A stretch of DNA of 25,243 nt, taken from IMG/VR virus record IMGVR_UViG_3300017758_000124, positions 1-25,243 of that record, one strand, 5' to 3'. Below are positions 9,994-17,551 of the stretch, piece by piece. Both the position numbers and the translations under genes were made by a program. How positions within the stretch are numbered: the first letter of the stretch is position 1; each line of letters opens with the position of its first letter. The stretch comes from a virus. The notes beneath the pieces are model-generated. The model was not told where the DNA came from. It worked only from the letters and a program-made list of their open reading frames with translations, and ran no database searches.

Positions 9994-10571
9994 TATTTTC
10001 TAAAGTCCGTAAATGTGTTTGATACAAGGTCATCAATAAATCCTTCTTGACCATCAACACTACGGGCTTCAGATAGCTTGGCTTGATACATTTTTTCCAT
10101 CTGCGCCTGTAGTTGTGCGCTTCCTGTTATTGCATACGCTAAATCTACAGCCAACTTAGATGTTAAAGTTTCTACAAACATTGCATCAAATAAAGTTGGG
10201 TCAGTTACACGTGCTATATACAAAATTTTTGCGGTAGCTTCGTCTGTAAGCAAGACCCTTCCGCTTGTTGCATCGTTTTCTATTTTAAATATAAAATCTG
10301 GGTGTTCCATTTCCAACACACGCAAACAATAAGGGTCTGTTGGTAATGCGTACATATAGCTAAAACCATATGAAGGTGTATTTGATAATTGTGCTAATGT
10401 TGCTCTAGTGATGGCAAAATTAAATGGATGCGCTCGTAATACATGATCACGGGCATCAGCAAAAAAGGCATTACATAGACGCGCTCTTTCTGTATCATCT
10501 GTAAGACTTGTAATAGGTGCATCACCTAACCGTCTTAAAGCGTTACTACAAATAGATACGTCTGTTGCCAT
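9993..10571 (-). CDS. Tail tubular protein A / head-tail adaptor, gp11-like
   Basis: A 192-residue protein almost the same size as T7 gp11 (196 aa), the ring between portal and nozzle. The opening VSICSNALRRLGDAPITSL and the following FADARDHVLRAHPFNFA are the hallmark of the tail tubular A family. Residues 150-185 (YQAKLSEARSVDGQEG) also match the family's helical carboxyl half. It is the first gene after the intrinsic terminator at 10585-10613, so it is probably expressed at a lower level than capsid and decoration proteins. It shares one base with the nozzle gene. Confidence 0.9.
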   Translation of the reverse strand: MATDVSICSNALRRLGDAPITSLTDDTERARLCNAFFADARDHVLRAHPFNFAITRATLAQLSNTPSYGFSYMYALPTDPYCLRVLEMEHPDFIFKIENDATSGRVLLTDEATAKILYIARVTDPTLFDAMFVETLTSKLAVDLAYAITGSAQLQAQMEKMYQAKLSEARSVDGQEGFIDDLVSNTFTDFRK

Positions 10572-10584
10572 TTTTATTCCTTTA

Positions 10585-10613
10585 CAAAAAGATAGGGGGT
10601 GTTGTACCCCCTA
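10585..10613 (-). terminator. Intrinsic terminator after the capsid/decoration genes
   Basis: On the minus strand a perfect 8-bp stem, TAGGGGGT/ACCCCCTA with loop ACAAC, is followed by TCTTTTTG. It lies in the 56-nt gap between the decoration-like and tail tubular A genes. This is where T7 has its terminator after gene 10, which lets capsid mRNA exceed tail mRNA. It must leak or be bypassed, because the downstream tail genes have no visible promoter of their own. Confidence 0.8.
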
Positions 10614-10627
10614 CCTAATTTTATTAC

Positions 10628-11092
10628 TTAGTCAGTAACATACTGCATCGTAAGTACAATAGTACCCGTTGCAGCCGCGCCTGCTAAAGTTATTGCCACA
10701 GGCAAACCATCTTGGTTAGCATCAACTTCAGTTCCGTGACCTAAAGCAATAGTCGCACAAACGTCCGCTTTACCTGCTGATGCAGATGAAGCTGCTGCTT
10801 TGTACGCTGCTGCTGAAGCTGAAACTGCTGTTCCTGCTGCATTAGTATGCGCTGCGTAGCCTACGGCAAGAGTAGTAGATGAACCTAGTGCATCGTGTGC
10901 AATAGAACCACTTACGATTCTCGCGCCGTTTGGCAGATTAAACATTTCAATCACATCACCTGCAGAAAGACTTGACGCTTCATAAGTAGCGTAAGCAATT
11001 CTAACACGTCCTGCGAATTCATTTGTTTTAATCTTATCAGTTGGGTTATTTTGATTCCAACTGGTCTTCTGTGCTGAATATACAGTAGCCAT
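10628..11092 (-). CDS. Putative capsid decoration / head structural protein
   Basis: A 154-residue Ala/Thr/Ser/Gly-rich protein with an acidic carboxyl half and no charged catalytic pattern. Residues 33-75 (RIAYATYEASSLSAGDVIEM) and the end (AATGTIVLTMQYVTD) suggest a compact beta-sandwich. It lies 14 nt downstream of the major capsid gene and immediately before a strong terminator, so it is in the most highly expressed part of the late operon, as expected for a protein made in hundreds of copies per virion. Many podoviruses and siphoviruses carry such a gene next to the capsid gene. A specific family could not be named with certainty, and a head-fibre or minor structural role is possible. 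Confidence 0.6.
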   Translation of the reverse strand: MATVYSAQKTSWNQNNPTDKIKTNEFAGRVRIAYATYEASSLSAGDVIEMFNLPNGARIVSGSIAHDALGSSTTLAVGYAAHTNAAGTAVSASAAAYKAAASSASAGKADVCATIALGHGTEVDANQDGLPVAITLAGAAATGTIVLTMQYVTD

Positions 11093-11106
11093 GTTTTAAC
11101 CCTCCC

Positions 11107-11967
11107 TTATTCGTTACATGCGATTTCTACTACTTTTTCGTCTTCTACTCTCGTAGCGCCGATTGTCATAGATAGAAATACTTGAGTTGCATAATTCTTG
11201 TCTGCTCGTTCAGATATTCTTGTAGAAACATCAGAACCCACAGCAAGCCCAATACCAGATTGGCAGAAAGCTAACACTTGTCTGTCAGAGTTAGCATCAG
11301 TGCCAAGTCTTTCCGTTCTTATGAATTTAAATCCTAAGTACGTATCAATTTGGCCTTGTACTAACGCCTTAATGCTTGCGTAATCTGAAGAAGTTACCTT
11401 CTCTAAATTTAACAAGTTAGACATTTGTTTGCTTGTTACAACCATGTATCTAGTTTCATCTGGGTCAACATCATTAGCATCAAGAAGTTCTTTTGCTGAT
11501 ATTAGTTTCGCCAGAGTTAGACCTGCAGAACCATGTGCGATTTTTTGACCTGCGGGTAACGCAACCGAAGTGCCGCCTGATACACCACCGTATGATGTAC
11601 CTGTAGCTGCACCAATGATTGAATCATCCATAGCTCTACCCATCGCCCAAGCGCCTGCCATAGCATATTCTGATTGAGGGGAAATAAGCATTCTTACCTT
11701 ATCTTCCTGATCAATCAAATCTGCCCAGTCGTAGTCGTCCATAGTAACTTTTCGTCTACTATGGGGTGTGTCCATTCTAGGTGTGTCAGAGTGTCGCGAT
11801 GTACGCTTTTCTGCTGCCACAGACCCAATTCGCTCAAAGAAGTGCGATTTTCCTGTAACCGTTTCCGATCTTACGCAATCCCTTAAACGTGAGCCTTTTT
11901 GTTGTGCTAGATGGAACACATTGCTTTTGTATTGTTCAACAAAAGCTGTAGTTATTTGCACTGACAT
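11107..11967 (-). CDS. Major capsid protein
   Basis: A 286-residue protein directly after the scaffold gene. Features typical of an HK97-fold capsid protein of short-tailed phages are visible: an amino-terminal helix (TTAFVEQYKSNVFHLAQQKG), a polar arm or E-loop region with RTSRHSDTPRMDTPHSRRKV (about 55-75), a DDYDWADLIDQEDK element, a spine helix (LTLAKLISAKELLDANDVDPD) and a P-domain/A-domain ending in TIGATRVEDEKVVEIACNE. No protease domain is fused to it. The Shine-Dalgarno is very strong (AAGGAGG, 11973-11982 region). Size is smaller than T7 gp10A (345 aa) but normal for this family in marine podoviruses. Confidence 0.9.
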   Translation of the reverse strand: MSVQITTAFVEQYKSNVFHLAQQKGSRLRDCVRSETVTGKSHFFERIGSVAAEKRTSRHSDTPRMDTPHSRRKVTMDDYDWADLIDQEDKVRMLISPQSEYAMAGAWAMGRAMDDSIIGAATGTSYGGVSGGTSVALPAGQKIAHGSAGLTLAKLISAKELLDANDVDPDETRYMVVTSKQMSNLLNLEKVTSSDYASIKALVQGQIDTYLGFKFIRTERLGTDANSDRQVLAFCQSGIGLAVGSDVSTRISERADKNYATQVFLSMTIGATRVEDEKVVEIACNE

Positions 11968-12135
11968 ATGTGCCTCCTTCTTAGTTTAAGTTTAACATAA
12001 TCGGTTTTTGTCCTTTGCAGGGAAACCTTACAGTATACGCACTGTCAAACGGCATTTACGGTTGCACACCGAACAACTTAGGTTGTCCTGTTGGGCCTAT
12101 GTGTTGTGTTCTAAATATACCATATAAGTTACTAA
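11968..12135. other. 168-nt non-coding spacer between scaffold and capsid genes
   Basis: This is the only sizeable gap inside the structural operon. It holds the strong ribosome binding site of the capsid gene, a palindrome ACAACTTAGGTTGT (12073-12086), and minus-strand TTGACA (12043-12048) without a convincing -10 at 16-18 nt. A hairpin GGTTT...AAACC can form on the transcript near 12005-12028. It may carry an extra capsid promoter, an mRNA processing site or a structured leader; none is proven by the sequence. Confidence 0.4.
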
Positions 12136-12957
12136 TTATCCATGCACTTTTTCCATTAGTTGTCTAACTCTTTCTACGGCAGTTTTATGATCAGGATTTT
12201 TTTGATCAAAATATGCGTGTTGAGTGTTAGAATATATGGCATTAATTTCGTCTTGCGCGTCTAATTTATTAGTAGCTAAAGTATTATTTTGAGTATTTTG
12301 TGTCATATCCTCTGTTACTTCAGCACCTAAACGTGCAAACAATTTAACAACTGCAGGATGATTGCCTGCTGATGTATTCATCAAATCCATAATTTCTTCA
12401 TCACCATAAACTTGTAAAGCGCGTTGTGCTGCTCTAATATTTTTATTGTAATCAAGACCCCAATCTTGTTTTAGCGTTTGCTCTGTATCTTCTTTTTGCG
12501 CAGCTAACATAGCGGGTTCATTATCCACTGAAGCACGTATTGCTCCATGTTGATATTCAATAAGCGCATCTACTTGTTTTTGATTCAAACCAATTTTATG
12601 TGCAACATCTTTAAATTGATTTAAATTATCTTCACTGTAATGCTCTTGCATATCTTCAGGAATATTAGTTTCATAAGCTGTTGCTTCACTTGGTCTGCCA
12701 AGTTTTGTATACAACTCATTAAAACCTTCTTCATCTTTTGGGATAGGTATACGATTACCCATCTGTTTTTGTTGATGTACTACTGTCTTTGCTAGACTTT
12801 CAACATCTTTAAAGTTTGACAAAGTTGGGTCATTTTTTAATTCGTCAGGTAGTGATGATTTCCAATCAAGGTTATCGCCCACTGCCTCAGACCCTAAGAT
12901 TGTACTATCTTGGGTTACCTGTTCTTCGGTGGTAACGGCCTCTGCGTTTTCTGACAT
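12136..12957 (-). CDS. Capsid assembly scaffolding protein
   Basis: A 273-residue acidic, helix-rich protein immediately upstream of the capsid gene, the standard position for a scaffold (T7 gp9, 307 aa). The amino end is disordered and very acidic (SENAEAVTTEEQVTQDS). Then comes DWKSSLPDELKNDPTLSNFKD, a motif that recurs in podovirus scaffolds, and IPIPKDEEGFNELYTKLGRP. The central and carboxyl parts are Gln/Asn-rich helices ending in a basic patch (DHKTAVERVRQLMEKVHG), where scaffolds bind coat protein. It is separated from the preceding gene by one base, so coupling is likely. Confidence 0.88.
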   Translation of the reverse strand: MSENAEAVTTEEQVTQDSTILGSEAVGDNLDWKSSLPDELKNDPTLSNFKDVESLAKTVVHQQKQMGNRIPIPKDEEGFNELYTKLGRPSEATAYETNIPEDMQEHYSEDNLNQFKDVAHKIGLNQKQVDALIEYQHGAIRASVDNEPAMLAAQKEDTEQTLKQDWGLDYNKNIRAAQRALQVYGDEEIMDLMNTSAGNHPAVVKLFARLGAEVTEDMTQNTQNNTLATNKLDAQDEINAIYSNTQHAYFDQKNPDHKTAVERVRQLMEKVHG

Positions 12958-12958
12958 A

Positions 12959-13198
12959 TTAATCCTCTTTCCTTTCTTTTATCATTGATTTAATACGTAG
13001 TAATATACTACGTTGCCCTTCCTTGTAAGCAGTATCATATGGATTACTAGAATAACTACTTCTATTACCATATGCTGCATCCAAGTCTTTTAACACTTGT
13101 TCACCCGCAGGTGATGTAAAACACTGTTTGTAGTTACTAACTAACTCACCGTGTTCTTTGTGTAATTCTTCTAAATGCGCTATGTTATTTTTTGCCAC
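12959..13198 (-). CDS. Bbp19-like small conserved phage protein
   Basis: A 79-residue protein between portal and scaffold. Residues 27-70 (FTSPAGEQVLKDLDAAYG, then NPYDTAYKEGQRSILLRI) match the pattern of Bbp19-like proteins, in which a short SxxG-x-VL-x-DL helix is followed by a tyrosine/aspartate segment and an EGxR helix. Their function is not established; they lie in head-gene clusters. The start is GTG at 13198, overlapping the TAG of the previous gene (TAGTG), with AGAGGACAAGG upstream acting as ribosome binding site. Confidence 0.7.
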   Translation of the reverse strand: MAKNNIAHLEELHKEHGELVSNYKQCFTSPAGEQVLKDLDAAYGNRSSYSSNPYDTAYKEGQRSILLRIKSMIKERKED

Positions 13199-13332
13199 TA
13201 TTTACCTTGTCCTCTGTATTTTTTAAAACTTCTTCTCTTTGATTTATTCATTTTACATTTGCTAGGGTTACGTCCTATATTGGTTTTATGAAATATGCTT
13301 TCATGTTCTACACGTTCCTTTACTTTTGCCAT
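13198..13332 (-). CDS. 44-residue basic hypothetical protein
   Basis: A tiny gene, MAKVKERVEHESIFHKTNIG..., ending in KYRGQGK. It is strongly basic, with a Lys/Arg-rich carboxyl half (NPSKCKMNKSKRRSFKKYR), suggesting nucleic-acid or capsid-interior binding. Its ATG overlaps the stop of the gene before it (TAATG) and its TAG overlaps the GTG of the gene after it. The ribosome binding site AAGGAG is well placed. The coupled starts and good ribosome binding sites on both sides make it a real gene despite its size. No function is known to me. Confidence 0.75.
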   Translation of the reverse strand: MAKVKERVEHESIFHKTNIGRNPSKCKMNKSKRRSFKKYRGQGK

Positions 13333-13472
13333 TAACTCCTTGTGCCAATTTTAGGAAAACCTTTTTTCATATTGTCATAATTTTTTGCAGTTATAGTAGA
13401 TTTAGATTTTGATCTGCTAGTGCCTGCTTTTTTACGTTTATTAATATTGTAATATAGTCCTTTTTTTGCCAT
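13332..13472 (-). CDS. 46-residue conserved basic protein downstream of portal
   Basis: The product starts MAKKGLYYNINKRKKAGTSR and continues with SKSKSTITAKNYDNMKKGFPK. Small proteins with the opening MAKKGLYxNI-(N/H)-x-KR are found beside portal or scaffold genes in many marine phages; their role is unknown. The ATG overlaps the portal stop (TAATG) and is preceded by AGGAG. It is very basic and contains no hydrophobic segment, so it may act inside the head or on nucleic acid. Confidence 0.8.
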   Translation of the reverse strand: MAKKGLYYNINKRKKAGTSRSKSKSTITAKNYDNMKKGFPKIGTRS

Positions 13473-15142
13473 TACATTAACTCCTGTTCTGCTTGTGCAG
13501 TAGCTTCAGACATAACATCTTGTACATCTGGGTCTGCAGTTGCTTTAGCTGCATCTGCCTGCATTTTGCCTGTTTGTGCTTGTTGTTGTTGAGCCATTAA
13601 CATTTGTTGTTCCATAGCTGCTTGTTGTTGGGCTTCACGTTTTTCTGCAACGTCATCCCTAGATACAAGAATAGATTTAGGCACACCAAGTAGTGTTGCT
13701 CTCATTCTTATAGCTTCATCATGGTTTATGTTATCCATAATACTTGGGTCTATTTGAGCCACGTTAGCTGCTAGTTGATACAATCTATCAATAGCTTGTG
13801 CTTCTTCCATACGTTGTGAACGTGCTAATGGCCCTACGTATTCTATATCCATCTTGGCTTCTTGTATAGCGTCAGGTATCGGGAGCAACGCACCTGCTCT
13901 AAACATAATGCCAAAAACACGTTCAATTAATGGGTTAAGAAATTCACTTTGGAATCTTCCTAACGTTGGCCCAAGAAGTCTTTGCATTAATTCATATCTA
14001 ACTTGTACTTCAGTTGCTGTCATTTGTGGGCCTTCTTGCAACTGTAGTTGATCTGAATAATATGCTTGTCTAATTGCAGTTCTTAACTGCGTTTCTTTCA
14101 TGTCTGTGATTTGCCAGTTACTGCCTGTTTGTAATGGTTTAATTGCACCATCGTTTCTAATAACAGTAATACCTGCGGGTGTAGTTCTTACTCTGCCAAC
14201 AACACCATCATCCTGTACCAAAAGAGGGGGGTCAATTGCTTTTGCCCATGCTTTAAGTCCAATCTCTACTGCCTTGTTCAAAGTTTTAATATCAGGTAGC
14301 GCATTATAGCTAGGTGATCTTCCATAAATTTCACCCGTTGCTTTAGCCCATCTAGGCACTAAATATGGAAATTCATTGTAACCTCCTGCTCTAACTTTCA
14401 TTTTGTCTTCAATACATACATGACAACTATGCACTGGTAATTTTGTAGCTGCTTTACCCATTGCACGTTCGTAATCTGCAGTTGGTTCTACTGCATGTAT
14501 AAATGAAAATTCTTTTTCTGGTTTATTCTTAGCAGCGTCTAAAACTTTATCACCAAGATTATCTTCACCAAACTCTTGTACTGCTTGTCTAGCAGACATT
14601 TTGTATTTTCTGTAAACTGTATCAATAAATCCGTTATTGTTTTCTTGTATATAAAATTCATTAATGTGTAGTGTCTTAAAATGTATACCGCCAACTCCAA
14701 ACCCATCTTTATGTTCTTCCACAAATAAACATCCAGTACCAATAGATGTTAGGTCTAAGTACATTTCGTGTACTTCAGTGTTAAAATTTGCATCATTAAA
14801 CGCGTCATACATACGTCTAGCAGTATCTTCCAACCACATTTGCGTATTAAAATCTTCGTTTATTGATTTATCTCTAAGTTTAATTGAGAACCAAGGCAGT
14901 GAGGGCGATGTAAGTGTGCCTTGTAAACTTGCTGACAACATTGTGTTTGCTGTAATAGCTGTGCTATCAAATAGCACTTCAGTTCTTTTTGAACCTTTAG
15001 AATTTATTGTAGTAACGTCTGCTTTACGTGGCATAACGTAATCAAGTATTTCTTGCCAATGATCTTCCCATGTGCCTCTAGTAGATTCCATAGAAGCAAA
15101 TCTTTTTTTAATATAATCAAAAGGTGTTATGTTATCGTCCAT
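13472..15142 (-). CDS. Portal protein / head-tail connector, gp8-like
   Basis: At 556 residues it matches the T7 gp8 connector (536 aa). Recognisable elements include the opening FDYIKKRFASMESTRGTWEDHWQEILDYVMP, the DSTAITANTMLSASLQGTLTSP segment, and WFSIKLRDKSINEDFNTQMWLED. Later come VPRWAKATGEIYGRSPSYNALPDIKTLN and the MTATEVQVRYELMQRLLGPTLGR region that lines the channel. The carboxyl tail is Gln/Ala-rich (MEQQMLMAQQQQAQTGKMQA), as in many podovirus portals. It forms the dodecameric DNA entry ring at one capsid vertex. The start overlaps the stop of the small gene before it (TAATG). Confidence 0.95.
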   Translation of the reverse strand: MDDNITPFDYIKKRFASMESTRGTWEDHWQEILDYVMPRKADVTTINSKGSKRTEVLFDSTAITANTMLSASLQGTLTSPSLPWFSIKLRDKSINEDFNTQMWLEDTARRMYDAFNDANFNTEVHEMYLDLTSIGTGCLFVEEHKDGFGVGGIHFKTLHINEFYIQENNNGFIDTVYRKYKMSARQAVQEFGEDNLGDKVLDAAKNKPEKEFSFIHAVEPTADYERAMGKAATKLPVHSCHVCIEDKMKVRAGGYNEFPYLVPRWAKATGEIYGRSPSYNALPDIKTLNKAVEIGLKAWAKAIDPPLLVQDDGVVGRVRTTPAGITVIRNDGAIKPLQTGSNWQITDMKETQLRTAIRQAYYSDQLQLQEGPQMTATEVQVRYELMQRLLGPTLGRFQSEFLNPLIERVFGIMFRAGALLPIPDAIQEAKMDIEYVGPLARSQRMEEAQAIDRLYQLAANVAQIDPSIMDNINHDEAIRMRATLLGVPKSILVSRDDVAEKREAQQQAAMEQQMLMAQQQQAQTGKMQADAAKATADPDVQDVMSEATAQAEQELM

Positions 15143-15354
15143 TACGTTATTGTTCCGCCTAACATTGTTTTTTTAGTTTCTGCTTCTTCTTCAACTCCTT
15201 GTGCAGATGTTAGTATAGTACCGTATTGGCCTTTTTTCTTAGTTGCAAGCATTTTTGATTTTTCTTTTTCTAATGCCGCTTCCTTTTTTTCAGTTCTTTC
15301 TTGAACCGAATTATCTACAGGTGGTGGCATTTGTGGTTGTGATTTTCCGCCCAT
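15142..15354 (-). CDS. 70-residue small protein with GVEEEA-x-T-x-KT-x-LGG tail
   Basis: The amino end is proline-rich (GGKSQPQMPPPVDNSVQ), the middle is a charged helix (QERTEKKEAALEKEKSKMLA), and the end reads TILTSAQGVEEEAETKKTML. The last part repeats, with few changes, the carboxyl end of the protein encoded at 15797-16111. Short proteins ending in TxLT-x(2)-GV...KTxLGG are common between terminase and portal genes in tailed phages, with no known function. The gene overlaps portal by one base and follows the GNAT-like gene closely. Confidence 0.75.
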   Translation of the reverse strand: MGGKSQPQMPPPVDNSVQERTEKKEAALEKEKSKMLATKKKGQYGTILTSAQGVEEEAETKKTMLGGTIT

Positions 15355-15355
15355 G

Positions 15356-15790
15356 TTATTCCTTTATCCATTTACATTCGTCTTTGAGCATACCATAAAC
15401 TGCTGCATCAACGAATTCATTTTTTATTTTCATAACTTTTCTTACTTTACCTTCTTTTGTCCAACCTGTACCAGATAAAATACGCTCGTTTCTTTCGTAC
15501 CCATTACGACAAACGGCTGTCATTCTTCCACAACCAAGTTGGTTAAAACCATAGTCAAATACTGTTCTTATATTTTTTTTGTTAAATAATCTAGGTGTTT
15601 CTAATGCAAGATGTACGTATATGTTATGTCCATCCCAATCTGTAAAAAGAAACCCACCTAGTATTTTTTCATCTTCTATAAAACCAATATAAGAAAAACT
15701 ATCGCCTATATCTGCAGAAATAAAGCATTTTTCTTTTAGATATTTACCAATAGGTACACGCCATTTGTCGTCTGTTACGACTTCAATCAT
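15356..15790 (-). CDS. GNAT-like (acetyltransferase-fold) protein
   Basis: A 144-residue protein with the course of a compact GNAT fold: a beta strand with an acidic turn (YIGFIEDEKILGGFLFTDWDG), a strand NIYVHLALE, the helix FNKKNIRTVFDYGFNQLGCG, then MTAVCRNGYERNERILSGTGWTKEGKVRK. The last segment corresponds to the N-x(4)-A-x(2)-L-x(3)-GF motif of acetyltransferases (NERILSGTGW). Similar proteins occur in the head-gene cluster of many podoviruses. The substrate is unknown, and a structural rather than catalytic role is possible. It is translated within the packaging/portal operon. Confidence 0.7.
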   Translation of the reverse strand: MIEVVTDDKWRVPIGKYLKEKCFISADIGDSFSYIGFIEDEKILGGFLFTDWDGHNIYVHLALETPRLFNKKNIRTVFDYGFNQLGCGRMTAVCRNGYERNERILSGTGWTKEGKVRKVMKIKNEFVDAAVYGMLKDECKWIKE

Positions 15791-15796
15791 ATTACA

Positions 15797-16111
15797 TTAT
15801 CCGTAATTAACTGCTTTACCTGTTTTCTTTTTCTTACCTGCTGTAGATGAGCCACCTAATACAGTTTTTTGTGTATTAGCTTCTTCTTCTACGCCTGCAG
15901 TAGTTGTCATTACAGTTTGGTCACCAGTACCATACCCAGACCCTAGTGCTGTTTTCTTACTATCTTTTGCAGGTGCTGTTGCTGCTGTTGTTGCAGGCTG
16001 AACAGGTGCTGCTGATGCAGTTTGAGCAGGAGCAGGTTGAGGTGGTGGAGGTGGTGCTTTCTTAGGTGCGATACCCAAAGTTCTTGCAACAAATCTTACA
16101 AATCCGCCCAT
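15797..16111 (-). CDS. 104-residue Pro/Ala-rich small protein with GVEEEA-x-T-x-KT-x-LGG tail
   Basis: The product begins with a short amphipathic helix (GGFVRFVARTLGIAPKK), then a proline run and an Ala/Thr/Pro-rich linker (PPPPPQPAPAQTASAAPVQP). The conserved motif follows (VMTTTAGVEEEANTQKTVLGG) and then a basic end (GKKKKTGKAVNYG). It shares both the GG start and the carboxyl motif with the protein at 15142-15354, so the two are probably paralogues separated by the GNAT-like gene. The function is unknown. Location between large terminase and portal suggests a head-assembly or ejected peptide. Confidence 0.75.
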   Translation of the reverse strand: MGGFVRFVARTLGIAPKKAPPPPPQPAPAQTASAAPVQPATTAATAPAKDSKKTALGSGYGTGDQTVMTTTAGVEEEANTQKTVLGGSSTAGKKKKTGKAVNYG

Positions 16112-16129
16112 AATTATCCTTCCTTATTG

Positions 16130-17551
16130 TTACGCAAATACATTAAAACTACTGTCTGAATATAATTGCTTTGGTTCATAGTTTTTTACTCTCGCTTTTC
16201 TGACAGACATTACGGCATAACGTGCAGCCGAAATAACGTCATCATGCTTAAATACGATTTTACCATCCTTACGATGGTACATTCGCAATTCCTCTAACAA
16301 CTTACTCTGATTATTAAAAATTTTCAATCTATTAGTCATAAACCTTGTATACATTTCCTGTACCCCTGCTTCTACAGAGATACCACCTGTGTTTTCTTTT
16401 TGTCCTTGTTGTGGTGGATTTGTAAAATGTTCACGTGTCATGTTCACGCCTTCATTACGATATTGTTCTGTTAAACTTTTACCAGAACCTTTGTCTGCTT
16501 GCCTTCCGTCCATTGGCCATATAACAGGAATCCATTGACCTCGTGCTTTTACAGCACTTGCATGTATAGGCACAGCTTCTTGTGACATTGCATATGTATC
16601 ATAAATATAAATTATATCTGAATCTCTATCCCATGCAGCCCACGCTGCTGCTGTCGGGTGATCCCAACCAAAATCAAGACCACAAATCCTAGGCCAATGA
16701 TCAGGCATATTAATTGGGTCACATACCATATCTGATTCAGCAATAGGAAACACTAAGCCTGAACCTAGTTGTGGTATACCTTGCTCACGCATCTTACGTT
16801 CATGCGGTGGTAGCGCAGCTAATATTTGCTGACGCACTTCTTTAGTCATATGTGGTGCATCATCCCACCCCGCTTGTATAAGCGCTTGCCCATCCCGAAG
16901 ATCATTAACAAACTGCGCTACAGTTTCAGTCATACCGTTTTCTGGTGTAAATGTCATGTAAACAATTCCACCTTTATCGGCTGTCCTCGTTAGAGATTGA
17001 GTATAGATAGATGATGGTGGTTCTTCATCCAACCATATAACGTCTAGGCTTTCACCCATCCATTTTTCTTTACCCATTTCGTATGCTTTAAATGCTAATC
17101 GTGACCATCCACCTGTTACGTGTTTAACAACAAGACTATTCATTGCATTAGGCACGCCTGCTTTACGTACCGTTTCGCCAATTAATTTTAGCGGTATAGA
17201 CCCTGTACCCCTAGCACTGGGGTCGTCTGGCTGCCCAACCAGTTCCTTCTGGCAGATGTCACGTGTGGTTTCATTAGATGCTCCACCTGCCCACGCCCTA
17301 ATAGGTCTAACAAATTTTCTACCTTGCCACCAATCAGGGTATAGCCCTGTTAGATGATAGGCCATTTCCATAGCACCAGAGAATGATTTGCCTATACGGT
17401 TACCTGCCATAAGTAGGCGCTGTTGTGCAACTTTATTATGAAATTTTTTTTGATATTCGTACGGTACGTACCTAGCCATTGTATTTGTGGCTTTTCTGTG
17501 TTCTAGTTCCTTGGCGATTTCTACTGCCCTTGCTAATGCTTGTGCTGTCAT
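16130..17551 (-). CDS. terL: Terminase large subunit (ATPase and nuclease)
   Basis: A 473-residue DNA-packaging motor. The Walker A variant GNRIGKS is at residues 50-56 and the Walker B segment VIWLDEEP at 171-178, with catalytic acid E176 or E177. The RNase H-like nuclease domain begins with CGLDFGWDHPTAAAWAAWDR (D293 as first metal ligand). It continues with IIYIYDTYAM and WPMDGRQADKG, and closes with KHDDVISAARYAVMS near the end. The combination is that of short-tailed phage large terminases (T7 gp19, 586 aa); this one is shorter. Its start overlaps the stop of the preceding nuclease gene by 4 nt. The protein pumps DNA into the prohead and makes the terminal cuts. Confidence 0.96.
   Translation of the reverse strand: MTAQALARAVEIAKELEHRKATNTMARYVPYEYQKKFHNKVAQQRLLMAGNRIGKSFSGAMEMAYHLTGLYPDWWQGRKFVRPIRAWAGGASNETTRDICQKELVGQPDDPSARGTGSIPLKLIGETVRKAGVPNAMNSLVVKHVTGGWSRLAFKAYEMGKEKWMGESLDVIWLDEEPPSSIYTQSLTRTADKGGIVYMTFTPENGMTETVAQFVNDLRDGQALIQAGWDDAPHMTKEVRQQILAALPPHERKMREQGIPQLGSGLVFPIAESDMVCDPINMPDHWPRICGLDFGWDHPTAAAWAAWDRDSDIIYIYDTYAMSQEAVPIHASAVKARGQWIPVIWPMDGRQADKGSGKSLTEQYRNEGVNMTREHFTNPPQQGQKENTGGISVEAGVQEMYTRFMTNRLKIFNNQSKLLEELRMYHRKDGKIVFKHDDVISAARYAVMSVRKARVKNYEPKQLYSDSSFNVFA

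Noticed and set aside
12519-12527. DnaA-box-like TTATCCACT
   Set aside because: A single 8/9 match inside the scaffold gene, without neighbours.
14539-14742. 67-codon minus-strand frame within the portal gene, and plus-strand frames such as 2634-3266 and 14664-15041
   Set aside because: They lie in other frames of clear structural genes, without a ribosome binding site or recognisable protein pattern.
16430-16443. Other CACGTG words as further parS sites (for example near 3240, 9053, 10209, 16436, 17265 and 18445)
   Set aside because: Flanks differ from parS at several positions; only 2505-2520 is a real match.
5313-16884. Repeated palindrome GCTTGTATAAGC at about 5313 and 16872
   Set aside because: Both copies encode the same residues (LIQAG) in unrelated proteins and lie inside genes; coincidence of codons is sufficient.
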